DNA of 54,375 bases from Lachnospiraceae bacterium (GTDB lineage Bacteria; Bacillota; Clostridia; Lachnospirales; Lachnospiraceae), in assembly GCA_017521605.1 (NCBI GenBank), contig JAFXCD010000047.1, positions 1-54,375 on the forward strand, read 5' to 3'. Shown piece after piece: positions 26,044-34,984 of this stretch. The notes under the pieces were generated by a model that saw nothing but the letters and a program-made list of their open reading frames with translations, searched no databases and was not told the DNA's origin. Position 1 is the stretch's first letter. Each line of letters opens with the position of its first letter. The position numbers and the translations under genes were made by a program.

Positions 26044-27063
26044 ATGCATAAGCGAGTGGGAAGAGCCAGTGTAAAATATGAAGAAGGTGTTTATATTGTA
26101 AATAGTGCCAGTGTGGTAGGAACCAAGGAAGGACAAGGACCCTTAGGGCACTTGTTTGATAGGGTGGGAAGTGACGATTTGTTTGACTGTAATACTTGGG
26201 AAGAAGCAGAAAGTGCCCTGCAGAAGGAAGCGGTATATATGGCTTTGAAAAAAGCCGGAAAAAAGCCGGAAGAAATACAAATGATGTTTGCAGGCGATTT
26301 ATTGGGGCAGTCCATTGCTACCAGCTTTGGCTTAAAACAGTTTGAGATTCCTATGCTTGGAGTATATGGGGCTTGTTCCACCTGTGGAGAAAGCATGCTG
26401 CTGGGAAGTATGGCAATTGAAGGTGGATTTGCGGATCAGGTGGTATGTGTAACCTCCAGCCATTTCGCCAGTGCAGAAAAAGAGTTTCGATTTCCTTTAG
26501 AATATGGTAACCAGCGTCCTTTATCCGCCACCTGGACCGTAACCGGAAGTGGTGCTTTTGTGTTATCCGGTAAGCATAGTCATGGTGATAGAGCTAAGAT
26601 TACCGGCTTTACCGTAGGAATTGTAACCGATTATGGTTTGAAGGATTCCATGAATATGGGAGCTTGTATGGCCCCGGCGGCTGCCTCTACCATAGAGAGA
26701 CATTTTAAGGATTTTCAATGTGGTCCGGAAGAATATGATCGAATCATTACAGGGGATTTAGGAACCGTGGGACAGCAGATTCTTTTGGATTTGCTGAGAG
26801 AAAAGGGCTACGATATCGCGGATGTGCATATGGATTGCGGTATTGAAATATATGATGCAGATACTCAGGATACCCATGCAGGTGGTAGCGGATGCGGTTG
26901 TAGTGCAGTTACCTTTTCGGCTTATATTTTAAAACAAATGGAAGAGAAATTTTGGAAAAAGGTATTATTTATACCCACAGGAGCATTGCTTAGCAAGACC
27001 AGCTTTAATGAAGGACAGAGCGTGCCGGGAGTAGCGCACGCATTAGTGATTGAGCATGTATAA
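26044..27063 (+). CDS. spoVAD: stage V sporulation protein AD
   Basis: SpoVAD (339 residues) has a thiolase-like fold and binds dipicolinic acid on the inner spore membrane. Diagnostic sequences are GPLGHLFDRVGSDD, YGACSTCGESM around residue 111-121, and the C-terminal HAGGSGCGCSAVTFSAYIL. AAGGAG lies 7 nt before ATG 26044. The in-frame ATG at 26023 lacks a site. It is detached from spoVAC (about 17.6 kb upstream) and from spoVAE (1.8 kb downstream). Confidence 0.94.
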   Translation: MHKRVGRASVKYEEGVYIVNSASVVGTKEGQGPLGHLFDRVGSDDLFDCNTWEEAESALQKEAVYMALKKAGKKPEEIQMMFAGDLLGQSIATSFGLKQFEIPMLGVYGACSTCGESMLLGSMAIEGGFADQVVCVTSSHFASAEKEFRFPLEYGNQRPLSATWTVTGSGAFVLSGKHSHGDRAKITGFTVGIVTDYGLKDSMNMGACMAPAAASTIERHFKDFQCGPEEYDRIITGDLGTVGQQILLDLLREKGYDIADVHMDCGIEIYDADTQDTHAGGSGCGCSAVTFSAYILKQMEEKFWKKVLFIPTGALLSKTSFNEGQSVPGVAHALVIEHV

Positions 27064-27154
27064 AAATGCTTAAGAATCCAGAAACTCTATTGCAAATATC
27101 AGTAGCCTTTAGTACAATAAGCTTTGGAAGAAAAGGTGGCAGGAGGTGCGGATT

Positions 27155-27397
27155 ATGCGTCAGATGGAGTTTAAAATGGAGCGTCCCGGACTATTGGAGG
27201 AAGGACAGGATATTACAGTAACAGAGGGAGTATTGCCCAGTAATTACTATTATACAATAGACCCTTCCCTTGCCATGTCTGCCAATATTCCTTTTCGTAA
27301 CCGACTGCAATCAAAAAGAGGTAAGGTAGTTAAGATTGAGGAGACTCCCAGAGGCTTTTATGTGACAGCAGAGTTTGACGAACCGGAAGTGAAATAA
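27155..27397 (+). CDS. small protein of unknown function (80 aa)
   Basis: This 80-residue soluble protein starts at ATG 27155, 8 nt after a perfect AGGAGG. It is mostly beta-strand, with a C-terminal RGKVVKIEETPRGFYVTAEF that looks like a small beta-barrel or OB-like strand pattern. I do not recognise the family. It sits 92 nt after spoVAD and before ridA. A 10-bp hairpin without T-run (27401-27423) follows. Confidence 0.7.
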   Translation: MRQMEFKMERPGLLEEGQDITVTEGVLPSNYYYTIDPSLAMSANIPFRNRLQSKRGKVVKIEETPRGFYVTAEFDEPEVK

Positions 27398-27460
27398 AAG
27401 AGAAGCCTTTAATAAAGGTTTCTCCATTACATAAATACATAGTAGAAAAGAGGAAATGAT

Positions 27461-27838
27461 ATGTTAAAGAAAATTGCAACAGATAAGGCTCCCGCAGCCA
27501 TTGGTCCTTACTCACAGGGCGTTATTGTAGAGAAGATGTTATATTCATCCGGACAGATTGCACTGGACCCGGCAACAGGTGCGGTAGTAGGAACCACCAT
27601 TACCGAGCAGGCAGAACAGGTGATGAAGAATTTGGGGGCTATATTGCAAGCTGCCGGTGCAGATTATGATAAAGTGGTAAAGACTACCTGCTTTTTGGCA
27701 GAAATGGAAGATTTTGGGGCATTTAATGAAGTCTATGCCAAGTACTTTACAGAAAAACCTGCCAGAAGCTGTGTGGCAGTAAAAACCTTACCTAAGAATG
27801 TGCTTTGTGAAGTAGAAGTGATTGCTTATTTAGGATAG
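27461..27838 (+). CDS. ridA: 2-iminobutanoate/2-iminopropanoate deaminase
   Basis: This 125-residue RidA/YjgF-family protein hydrolyses reactive imines made by PLP enzymes such as threonine dehydratase. The conserved features are present: IGPYSQ at the N-terminus, the active-site Arg in ARSCVAV, and Glu in CEVEVIA. It forms trimers in the cytoplasm. The EamA gene follows after 12 nt. Confidence 0.95.
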   Translation: MLKKIATDKAPAAIGPYSQGVIVEKMLYSSGQIALDPATGAVVGTTITEQAEQVMKNLGAILQAAGADYDKVVKTTCFLAEMEDFGAFNEVYAKYFTEKPARSCVAVKTLPKNVLCEVEVIAYLG

Positions 27839-27850
27839 GGGTTTTGTACT

Positions 27851-28765
27851 ATGAGCAAAGCAACAAGAAATAGTTTCTTATTGTTTGTAGCAGCATGCAT
27901 CTGGGGGCTGGCATTTGTGTTTCAAAGTAAGGGGATGGAATATATGGACCCCTTTACCTTTAATGGTGCCAGAGCATTAATAGGAGCTTTTTCCCTGCTG
28001 ATCTTTGTGCTGATCAGAGACCGCTTTGTACAGCATAAATTGAAGGATTTGGACTGGAAGCTTACCATAACCGCAGGTATCTGCTGTGGTCTGGCACTGA
28101 CAGTGGCCAGTACGGTACAGCAGTTTGGTATTGTGTATACCTCTGTGGGTAAGGCCGGTTTTATTACCACCTTGTATATTATTTTCGTACCTATTGCAGG
28201 GATTCTATTTGGCAAAAAGGTGCCTTGGATTGTCTGGGTAGCAGCGGCTATGGCGGCAGTGGGAATGTATTTTCTCTGCATAAATGAATCCTTCTCCATT
28301 AATTTGGGAGATGTGTTGGTTTTTGTATGTGCCATATTTTTTACGGCGCATATTATGATAGTAGATTATTTTTCTCCCAGAACAGACGGTGTGGTAATAT
28401 CCTTAATTCAGTTTACCGTTTGTGGTGTTCTTTGTATGATTTGTGCTTTTATTTGGGGGAGTCCTGCCTGGAGTCAGGTGACCAGCGGTATCAGTACCCT
28501 TTTGTATGCCGGTGTGATGTCCTGTGGTGTAGCATACACCTTACAGATTGTGGGGCAAAATGGTGTAAATCCTACCGTAGCGGCCTTGCTTATGAGTCTG
28601 GAGTCAGTGGTGGCCACCGTTACAGGTGTAATTGCTTTTCGTATAGGATTTTTAAAAGTGGACCAGACCATGACAGGACAGCAGATTGCAGGCTGTGTTA
28701 TTGTATTTATGGCGATTATTTTGGTACAGCTGCCTAAAGAATGGTTTGAAAAAAAGAAAAGATAA
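27851..28765 (+). CDS. EamA/DMT-superfamily transporter
   Basis: This 304-residue protein has ten predicted membrane helices in two EamA repeats (for example FNGARALIGAFSLLIFVLI, and the second-half signature TVAALLMSLESVVATVTGVI). It is a drug/metabolite-type transporter of unknown substrate. It lies 12 nt downstream of ridA, so it may export an amino acid or related compound, but this is only positional. Confidence 0.88.
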   Translation: MSKATRNSFLLFVAACIWGLAFVFQSKGMEYMDPFTFNGARALIGAFSLLIFVLIRDRFVQHKLKDLDWKLTITAGICCGLALTVASTVQQFGIVYTSVGKAGFITTLYIIFVPIAGILFGKKVPWIVWVAAAMAAVGMYFLCINESFSINLGDVLVFVCAIFFTAHIMIVDYFSPRTDGVVISLIQFTVCGVLCMICAFIWGSPAWSQVTSGISTLLYAGVMSCGVAYTLQIVGQNGVNPTVAALLMSLESVVATVTGVIAFRIGFLKVDQTMTGQQIAGCVIVFMAIILVQLPKEWFEKKKR

Positions 28766-28827
28766 ATACATATTAATTCCACAACAGGAAATAATAAGGG
28801 TAAATTCTTAGTGAAGGAGTTGTGGAA

Positions 28828-29184
28828 ATGAATTATATAATGGCTTTTTTAGTAGGGGGAGCAGTTTGTGCTTTGGTTCAGATTCTCATGGAAAAGACTA
28901 AATTAATGCCGGGACGTATTATGGTATTATTGGTGGTTACGGGTGCGGTTTTAAGCTTTTTGGGGTTCTATCAGTCTTTCCTTGAGTTTGCAGGAGCAGG
29001 TGCCAGTGTACCTCTTTTAGGCTTTGGTCATGTGCTTATGGAAGGTGTAAAGGAAGCTGTGGATGAACAAGGAGTTTTAGGGCTGTTTGCCGGAGGGTTA
29101 AAGGCCGGTGCAGTAGGAACAGCCGGAGCCTTGATATTTGGTTACTTAGCCAGCTTGATTTTTAAACCAAAGATGAAAAAGTAG
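28828..29184 (+). CDS. spoVAE: stage V sporulation protein AE
   Basis: This 118-residue protein has three or four membrane helices and the SpoVAE signature FAGAGASVPLLGFGHVLMEGVKEAV (around residues 50-74). It is part of the dipicolinate channel with SpoVAC and SpoVAD. I start at ATG 28828, 8 nt after AAGGAG. The GTG at 28822 is too close. A CATATTA sequence at 28769-28775 could be a forespore -10, but its -35 region is poor. Confidence 0.9.
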   Translation: MNYIMAFLVGGAVCALVQILMEKTKLMPGRIMVLLVVTGAVLSFLGFYQSFLEFAGAGASVPLLGFGHVLMEGVKEAVDEQGVLGLFAGGLKAGAVGTAGALIFGYLASLIFKPKMKK

Positions 29185-29205
29185 TGTGAAATAATAAGGG
29201 TGGTT

Positions 29206-31272
29206 ATGATGATTTGGGTGATTTTTGCCGGGACTCTTTTGTTTATGGAAATGGTATATCACATTGGGTGTTATGGCTTTACAGCAGTGAGTCCCTTATT
29301 GCCTTTGGTATGGATTGCCATAGTAGCTTCTATGGAGTCTGTAATAATTGATGTGTTAAAGAGAAAGCAACAGAAAGTCTTATTTTGGATTTTTTTGATT
29401 GCAGAATACATAGTATATGGTGTACAAATTGAATACTTTACGGTTTTCAAACAACCGTTGCAGATTCGTACAGCATTTGTGGGAGGGCAGGATGCGTTAA
29501 CTAATTATTATAGGGAAATTGGTATGGCCTTTTTAAGAGCCTTGCCACAGTTTTTGTTTTTGGCAGTTCCATTGGTAGTATCAGTCCTTTTCATTAAGAA
29601 AGGGGTGTTAAGGTTTGAAGAAACCGGAGTATTGCAGAAAACTAGAGCCCTTTTTCTGATGGGCATTTCTTTTCTGGTACTTTATGTGGTGTTAGGAATT
29701 GGTAAATATATGGAGACGGAGTATTATGAGGAGTATTCCGAGTTTTATTCGCCGGAATCCGTTGCAGAAAAGATGGGTGTTATTACTCTGGTACAGAGAG
29801 ATTGTGCATTTGAAATAAAAGGTTTATTTGGGAAGGAATCTCATACGGCGCAGGAATTGTTGGAGGAATTACCACCTATTGCCACACCTTTGCCAACTGC
29901 AGTACCGGTTGTGACAGAAGCACCTGTAGAGGATGTGCCGGTGGAAAATATACCGGAAATTACACCTACTCCGGCTCCTGTGCCGCAAGTCTTTGAACTG
30001 GATATGAACAAGCTGGTAGAGGCTTCCCAGGGAGATAAACAAAAGAAATGGTTGGCAGAGTACATTTCCAGTTTACAGCCTACACAAACCAATGAATATA
30101 CCGGAATGTTTGAAGGGTATAATTTGATTTATCTGACAGCGGAGGGCTTTTCTACCTATGCCATTCATCCGGAGTTAACACCTACTCTATATAAACTGGC
30201 TAATTCAGGCTTTGTGTTTACCAATTATTATGTACCTTTATGGCAGACCAGTACCAGTGATGGTGAATACGTAAATTGTACCGGCCTGATACCGGACGGA
30301 CAGTTTAGTATGCGTAAAAGTGGTGCGAACTATATGGGGTTCAGTTTGCCCAGATTTTTTGCAAAAGAGGGAGTAACCAGTTACGCTTATCATAATAATA
30401 CTATGTCTTATTATGACAGACATATTACCCATCCTAATCTGGGGTATATTTTTAAGACCTCTAAGCTTGGGTCATGTTCTGAAAAGGAATATGGTCAGAA
30501 TATTTTTCCTATGGAAAATCCGGGCAAGTGGCCGGCTTCTGATTATGAGATGATGGTGGGGACTGTACCGGAGTATGCGGGATTAGACCGGTTTCATGTG
30601 TACTATATGACAATTTCCGGCCATATGTATTACAGTTTTTCCGGAAACAGTATGTCTTCTAAGAATAAAGAGGCAGTAAAGCATCTGGATATGTCGGAAA
30701 ATGCCAAAGCGTATTATGCCTGTCATATTGAGCTTGATAAGGCTTTGGAGTATTTGTTGGAGCAGCTGGAAGCAGCAGGTAAATTAGAGAACACAGTGAT
30801 TTGTCTCAGTGCAGATCATTATCCTTATGCTATGACAGAAGGAGAATATGAGGAACTGGCGGGTAAGGATTTGTCACAAAATATGGAGAAGTTCCGTAAT
30901 ACCTTGATTCTATGGAATGCAGGAATTGAAGAACCTGTTGTAGTGGAAAAGACATGCTGTTCTATTGATATTCTGCCCACTTTATTAAATTTGTTTGGTT
31001 TTGAATTTGATTCCAGAATGTATGCAGGAAGGGATATTTTCTCTGCGGAAGAGGGCATGGTGATTTTTAACAATCGTAGCTTTGTTACGGATACTGTTAT
31101 TTATGACAAAAAGGCTAAGACCACAACCTGGAAAAAAGAATTGACGGAAGAACAAAAGAAAGCATATTTAGATTATATGACAGAAGAAGTAAAGCGCCGA
31201 TATTCCTTCAGCGCCTATATTCTACAGGAAAATTATTATCAAATTATTCAGGATTGTTTGTTGAATCCTTAA
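29206..31272 (+). CDS. LTA-synthase-like sulfatase-family membrane enzyme
   Basis: This protein of about 688 residues has five N-terminal membrane helices, a linker rich in Pro, Thr and Val (about 225-270), and a sulfatase-fold extracellular domain. The catalytic threonine is T350 in WQTSTSDGEY, as in LtaS. Other metal-site parts are YLTAEGFS and LSADHYPYAM. LtaS-type enzymes transfer glycerol-phosphate to build lipoteichoic acid, and related ones are phosphoethanolamine or other phosphotransferases. The long linker is atypical for LtaS. It ends tail-to-tail with the minus-strand gene, overlapping it by 3 nt. Confidence 0.82.
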   Translation: MMIWVIFAGTLLFMEMVYHIGCYGFTAVSPLLPLVWIAIVASMESVIIDVLKRKQQKVLFWIFLIAEYIVYGVQIEYFTVFKQPLQIRTAFVGGQDALTNYYREIGMAFLRALPQFLFLAVPLVVSVLFIKKGVLRFEETGVLQKTRALFLMGISFLVLYVVLGIGKYMETEYYEEYSEFYSPESVAEKMGVITLVQRDCAFEIKGLFGKESHTAQELLEELPPIATPLPTAVPVVTEAPVEDVPVENIPEITPTPAPVPQVFELDMNKLVEASQGDKQKKWLAEYISSLQPTQTNEYTGMFEGYNLIYLTAEGFSTYAIHPELTPTLYKLANSGFVFTNYYVPLWQTSTSDGEYVNCTGLIPDGQFSMRKSGANYMGFSLPRFFAKEGVTSYAYHNNTMSYYDRHITHPNLGYIFKTSKLGSCSEKEYGQNIFPMENPGKWPASDYEMMVGTVPEYAGLDRFHVYYMTISGHMYYSFSGNSMSSKNKEAVKHLDMSENAKAYYACHIELDKALEYLLEQLEAAGKLENTVICLSADHYPYAMTEGEYEELAGKDLSQNMEKFRNTLILWNAGIEEPVVVEKTCCSIDILPTLLNLFGFEFDSRMYAGRDIFSAEEGMVIFNNRSFVTDTVIYDKKAKTTTWKKELTEEQKKAYLDYMTEEVKRRYSFSAYILQENYYQIIQDCLLNP

Positions 31273-31772
31273 AGAAGTTCATAATCAATACCTTTGCGGG
31301 CAAGGAACTGTTGCAGAGCCTTGTCCCAAATTGTATCAGGCTCTTTACTCATAACAAAGGTTTGGAAAGCACTACCGGTAGTCAGAACTACCTGAGTACC
31401 ATCATACTTAATTGTGAGTACTAGGGCTTTTATTTGCTCTGAAGGAACACTACATGCTCCGGTTGCCATTAACTTGCCCACCGCCTCCGGTTTCAGGTGT
31501 AATACAAATTTAAAGAATAGAGGAGTACGCTTGCCCTTTATCAGGTTAAAGCAAAGGGGTTTCATATCCTTCCATTCTGAAAAGTTATATTGTATACCGG
31601 ATGTATCGGTATCTTCCTGTGAAGAAAAAAACTCCTTGTTTATATGTCCGTCTATCTGATAAGTATGTGCAGTGGATACAGTAGCCTCTGCCAATAGAAA
31701 ATTATCAAAAGTATCAGCTACCAAAAGATGATTCATAAAGCTTTTGGTAGAATCTATTTTAAGTGCTAACAT
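31269..31772 (-). CDS. conserved protein of unknown function (possibly DUF5721)
   Basis: This 167-residue soluble protein is of mixed alpha/beta character, without signal or membrane segments. From memory it resembles the Lachnospiraceae family DUF5721, but that label is tentative. It follows the LytTR regulator by 12 nt with a good Shine-Dalgarno (GAAAGGA), so the two share a transcript. Its stop codon overlaps the stop of the converging LTA-synthase-like gene. Confidence 0.75.
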   Translation of the reverse strand: MLALKIDSTKSFMNHLLVADTFDNFLLAEATVSTAHTYQIDGHINKEFFSSQEDTDTSGIQYNFSEWKDMKPLCFNLIKGKRTPLFFKFVLHLKPEAVGKLMATGACSVPSEQIKALVLTIKYDGTQVVLTTGSAFQTFVMSKEPDTIWDKALQQFLARKGIDYELL

Positions 31773-31784
31773 TATGTAATCCTT

Positions 31785-32495
31785 TCAGGAAAGTGTATTT
31801 GCATTTAACAATTGTTGAATGCTTTTTTTGCAGGAAGGCGACAGAGAAAAAGAGGCACCATCCTTCATGGAAAGTTTCAGAAGTCCCATACGTTCTATAT
31901 GCGAGATATTTATGATAATTTTAGCAGACAGTATCAGAAAGACCCGGTGATGAGCCCATTGACCATACAGGTTTTCCAAGCCGGAAGCCACACTGATAAT
32001 ACGTCCGTCCGTTAAATAAACTTTTACATGTTTGCCACTTGCAATGCCATATAAAATGTCCTGAGCCGTTATGTAGTAGGTTTTTGTTTCGTCACGGAGT
32101 TCAATGCGAGGAACTGCATTTTGCTTCCACTCATAAGCTTTATCTAAAGAGGCAATTAAGTGCTCATTTTTAATAGGCTTGTCCATGAAGAAGACATTTT
32201 CAGGAAAGCTTTCCTGACGGTAATCCAAAGTAGAGCAGCACATATAAATAGGTACATGAATGCCAATTTCGCAAAGCTTGTGAGCAACCCTGATACCATC
32301 CGTGTCCGCACTTTTGCACATATCAATGTAAAAAATATCATATTGCATAGGATTACGAAAAAGGGCTGCTTCATTGCCATATGCATCAATATAGAGTCCT
32401 TCAGTAATTTTGGCACGACGATCGGATTCCCGACCCAGTAAGCGTTCTGTTTGTTTACGGTCAGCTACATTATCGTCACATACAGCTACATGCAT
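31785..32495 (-). CDS. response regulator with LytTR DNA-binding domain
   Basis: This 236-residue protein has a receiver domain with the acidic pair CDDN, phospho-acceptor D58 (FYIDM) and K106 (FMDKPI), followed by a LytTR domain (about 130-232, with IASGKHVKVYLTDGRIISV and HRVFLILSAKIIINISHIERM). LytTR regulators bind direct repeats and often control wall, virulence or bacteriocin genes. No partner kinase lies next to it, so it is an orphan here. A strong sigma-A promoter (32531-32559) drives it. Confidence 0.92.
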   Translation of the reverse strand: MHVAVCDDNVADRKQTERLLGRESDRRAKITEGLYIDAYGNEAALFRNPMQYDIFYIDMCKSADTDGIRVAHKLCEIGIHVPIYMCCSTLDYRQESFPENVFFMDKPIKNEHLIASLDKAYEWKQNAVPRIELRDETKTYYITAQDILYGIASGKHVKVYLTDGRIISVASGLENLYGQWAHHRVFLILSAKIIINISHIERMGLLKLSMKDGASFSLSPSCKKSIQQLLNANTLS

Positions 32496-32530
32496 GGTGG
32501 TTCTCCTTTGTGAATATCTTTATAGAAATT

Positions 32531-32559
32531 ATTATAGAACGCTTTAGGGATGCTGTAAA
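32531..32559 (-). promoter_or_regulatory. sigma-A promoter of the LytTR regulator gene
   Basis: Read on the minus strand: TTTACA (32559-32554), a 17-nt spacer and a perfect TATAAT (32536-32531). The -35 lies in the left arm of an inverted repeat (GCTGTAA 32552-32558 with TTACAGC 32575-32581). This may be an operator. Confidence 0.8.
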
Positions 32560-32627
32560 GAGTGAATCCATGGATTACAGCTAATCAATTCTTTTGATTT
32601 TAGCTTTCTATAGCTGAAAAATAAGCA

Positions 32628-32676
32628 GGCCCTCTACCAAGTCACTAAATATCCTATTAGGATTTGGTAGAGGGCC
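32628..32676 (-). terminator. terminator of the argG-DUF1294 unit (minus strand)
   Basis: A perfect 13-bp stem (32628-32640 with 32664-32676) has a 23-nt loop that contains its own small hairpin. On the minus strand it is followed by a T-rich run (TTATTTTT). It begins 7 nt after the DUF1294 stop. Confidence 0.9.
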
Positions 32677-32683
32677 GTCAAAT

Positions 32684-32959
32684 TTATGTGGTTAATTGAA
32701 TTGCAATTGCCAACTGTATAAAGAATATTATGGGCAGTCCGGCTACAAAATACCAATGCTTGGTCTTGTGGCGGAAATGAAACATTCCGAAGATGGAACC
32801 CACACTGCCACCTAGGATTGCAATGGAAAATAAGGTTGCTTCCGGAATACGCCAAGCATTACGTTTGGCTTTTACCTTATCCAGCCCCATAGAGACATAG
32901 CCTGCAATATTCATAATCAAAAAGTACGCAATTACTATAATCGTTATGGCATCAAACAT
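32684..32959 (-). CDS. DUF1294 membrane protein
   Basis: This 91-residue protein has three membrane helices. It carries the DUF1294 pattern (MGLDKVKAKRNAWRIPEATLF and GGSVGSIFGMFHFRHKTKH across the second helix). Its function is unknown in the family. The start codon overlaps the argG stop in a TAATG arrangement, so it is translated from the argG transcript. I know of no functional link to arginine synthesis. Confidence 0.88.
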   Translation of the reverse strand: MFDAITIIVIAYFLIMNIAGYVSMGLDKVKAKRNAWRIPEATLFSIAILGGSVGSIFGMFHFRHKTKHWYFVAGLPIIFFIQLAIAIQLTT

Positions 32960-34176
32960 TACTTGTTCTCAGCTTCCTGCATTTTCATGGCACGAACCTT
33001 GCATGATAAACCAAAGAGATTGATGAAGCCTTCTGCATCATGATGGTCATATAAATCACCGGTAGTGAAGGAAGCAATACTCTCATTGTATAAAGAGTAA
33101 GGAGAAGTAGTACCGGCTTTGATGATGTTACCCTTGTAAAGTTTAAACTTAACTTCACCGGTTACATATTCCTGAGTCTTTTCGATAAATGCCTGAATTG
33201 CTTCACGCTTAGGGGTGAACCACTTACCTTCATATACTAAATCAGCAAACTTGTTGCCCATTTCTTTCTTTAAGGTATAAGTATCGCGGTCAAGGATTAA
33301 TTCCTCTAACTGCTGATGAGCTTCCATAAGGATGGTACCGCCGGGAGTTTCATATACACCACGGGACTTCATACCAACAACACGGTTTTCTACGATATCT
33401 ACAATGCCAATACCATGCTTGCCACCTAATTCATTTAAGGTGCGAACAATATCAGAATACTTCATGGCTTTGCCGTTTACAGAGGTAGGGACACCCTTTT
33501 CAAAAGTCATGGTTACATATTCACCTTCATTAGGAGCCTTTTCAGGAGTAACACCAAGAACTAATAAATGATCGAAGTTAGGCTCGTTTGCAGGATCTTC
33601 CAGTTCCAAACCTTCATGGCTGATGTGCCAGAGGTTACGGTCGCGGCTGTAGGAAGTGTCTGCAGAGAAAGGAAGGTCAATACCATGAGCCTTGCAGTAT
33701 TCGATTTCTGATTCACGGGAATCCATAGTCCACTTGTCATTTCTCCACGCTGCGATAATCTTTAAATCAGGAGCTAAAGCCTTAATACCAAGCTCGAAAC
33801 GAATCTGGTCATTACCCTTACCGGTTGCGCCATGGCAGATTGCAACAGCATTTTCCTTACGAGCAATTTCTACCAACTTCTTTGCGATAAGAGGACGAGC
33901 CATGGAAGTACCCAATAAGTACTTGTTTTCATAAATAGCGTTCGCCTGTACGCAGGGAGAAACATATTCATCACAGAATTCATCAATTACATCTAAGATG
34001 TATAGCTTTTCTGCTCCACAGAATTTTGCTCTTTCATCCAGACCGTCTAATTCTTCTGCCTGTCCGCAGTCGATACAAACACAGATTACTTCGTAATCAA
34101 AGTTTTCCTTTAACCAAGGAATGATGGCGGTAGTATCAAGACCACCTGAGTACGCTAAAATAACTTTTTCTTTCAT
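32959..34176 (-). CDS. argG: argininosuccinate synthase
   Basis: ArgG joins citrulline and aspartate with ATP, the penultimate step of arginine synthesis. The 405-residue protein begins with the ATP-binding loop [17 protein letters not shown]. Later family motifs such as [15 protein letters not shown] and [14 protein letters not shown] are visible. argH is not next to it. The promoter (34229-34257) and its TGCAT-rich sites match those before argC, so arginine-responsive control by an ArgR protein is likely. Confidence 0.97.
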   Translation of the reverse strand: MKEKVILAYSGGLDTTAIIPWLKENFDYEVICVCIDCGQAEELDGLDERAKFCGAEKLYILDVIDEFCDEYVSPCVQANAIYENKYLLGTSMARPLIAKKLVEIARKENAVAICHGATGKGNDQIRFELGIKALAPDLKIIAAWRNDKWTMDSRESEIEYCKAHGIDLPFSADTSYSRDRNLWHISHEGLELEDPANEPNFDHLLVLGVTPEKAPNEGEYVTMTFEKGVPTSVNGKAMKYSDIVRTLNELGGKHGIGIVDIVENRVVGMKSRGVYETPGGTILMEAHQQLEELILDRDTYTLKKEMGNKFADLVYEGKWFTPKREAIQAFIEKTQEYVTGEVKFKLYKGNIIKAGTTSPYSLYNESIASFTTGDLYDHHDAEGFINLFGLSCKVRAMKMQEAENK

Positions 34177-34228
34177 AAAATAATACCTTGCCTTTCGCAG
34201 AAATGTTTTGTTTTTTCAATCTGAAACC

Positions 34229-34257
34229 ACTATACAACATTTTATGCAGGAATGCAA
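34229..34257 (-). promoter_or_regulatory. sigma-A promoter of argG
   Basis: On the minus strand: TTGCAT (34257-34252), a 17-nt spacer and TATAGT (34234-34229). The spacer contains TGCATAAAA, which also occurs in the spacer of the first argC promoter. Confidence 0.75.
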
Positions 34258-34356
34258 GTGCAAAATATGCATAAAACAAAATGATAAATACAATTAGAAT
34301 ATTAAAATATGCACAGAAATGTATAAAAACAATGTATAGATGTATAAATATGCATT
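34241..34356. promoter_or_regulatory. cluster of ArgR-like sites upstream of argG
   Basis: At least four TGCAT/TGTAT-type elements occur: within the promoter (34241-34258), at 34264-34283 (AATATGCATAAAACAAAATG), near 34306-34326, and at 34333-34356. The second is almost identical to one before argC (39479-39498). They resemble AT-rich ARG boxes. Assignment to ArgR is an inference. Confidence 0.6.
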
Positions 34357-34357
34357 G

Positions 34358-34984
34358 CTATACAAAAAAGTTGCGATTACAGCAATAAAAAGGTAAGATA
34401 TAATGCCTCATTAGATGTAACTCCAGTGCGGTGGGTTCCTGTTTCAGGCTCTTTATCCAATAAAAGGTTTGCCGTAAAGTTATGGGTAACAGTAACAGAA
34501 AAACCGTAAAGTAAAAGCCGGCAGGTATTTGGGAATTTTCCCAAGCCAGTAGTAATTTTTGATAATCCGGTGATTTTATAGGCAGGTGTGCCATAATAGG
34601 AACAAAAAACAATAAGCATAGCAAAAAGTTTCTCACCATACAAAGAGTATCATTAAAGCGATATTCCGCACAGAGCAGTTCCTCCATAGTAAGCCGTTTC
34701 TTAAAGGTAAGCAGATGCAATCCTGAGGGTGCTAAAAGTATAAACAACAGGGTGATAAGCAGGTAGGTCAATACCAACAGTATATTACGAAGGGTGAAAA
34801 AGGCAGTTAAGTTATAATGGTAAATATAGAAACTAACTACAATTCCACAAATGGTGAATACCGTATCCATAAACCAGGTAGCACTTAAGGCTTCCTTTAA
34901 TTTGCCCAAGCGCATATACCGCTTGGTATACATATGAAAGAAAAATATAAGCAGAACGAAAAGGGATATAGTGATACTATTCAT
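34358..34984 (-). CDS. unrecognised multi-pass membrane protein
   Basis: This 208-residue hydrophobic protein has about five membrane helices (near residues 1-17, 37-57, 66-90, 118-138 and 158-176). I chose ATG 34984 (MNSITISLF) because GAGGAG lies 7 nt upstream and the gene then overlaps the stop of the preceding gene by 8 nt. A longer frame from 35026 has no site. It is last in the four-gene sensor unit. I do not recognise the family. No catalytic motif was seen. Confidence 0.72.
   Translation of the reverse strand: MNSITISLFVLLIFFFHMYTKRYMRLGKLKEALSATWFMDTVFTICGIVVSFYIYHYNLTAFFTLRNILLVLTYLLITLLFILLAPSGLHLLTFKKRLTMEELLCAEYRFNDTLCMVRNFLLCLLFFVPIMAHLPIKSPDYQKLLLAWENSQIPAGFYFTVFLLLLPITLRQTFYWIKSLKQEPTALELHLMRHYILPFYCCNRNFFV

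Noticed and set aside
27401-27423. Hairpin after the 80-aa gene as an intrinsic terminator
   Set aside because: The 10-bp stem is good but the following bases (CCATTAC) contain no T-run.
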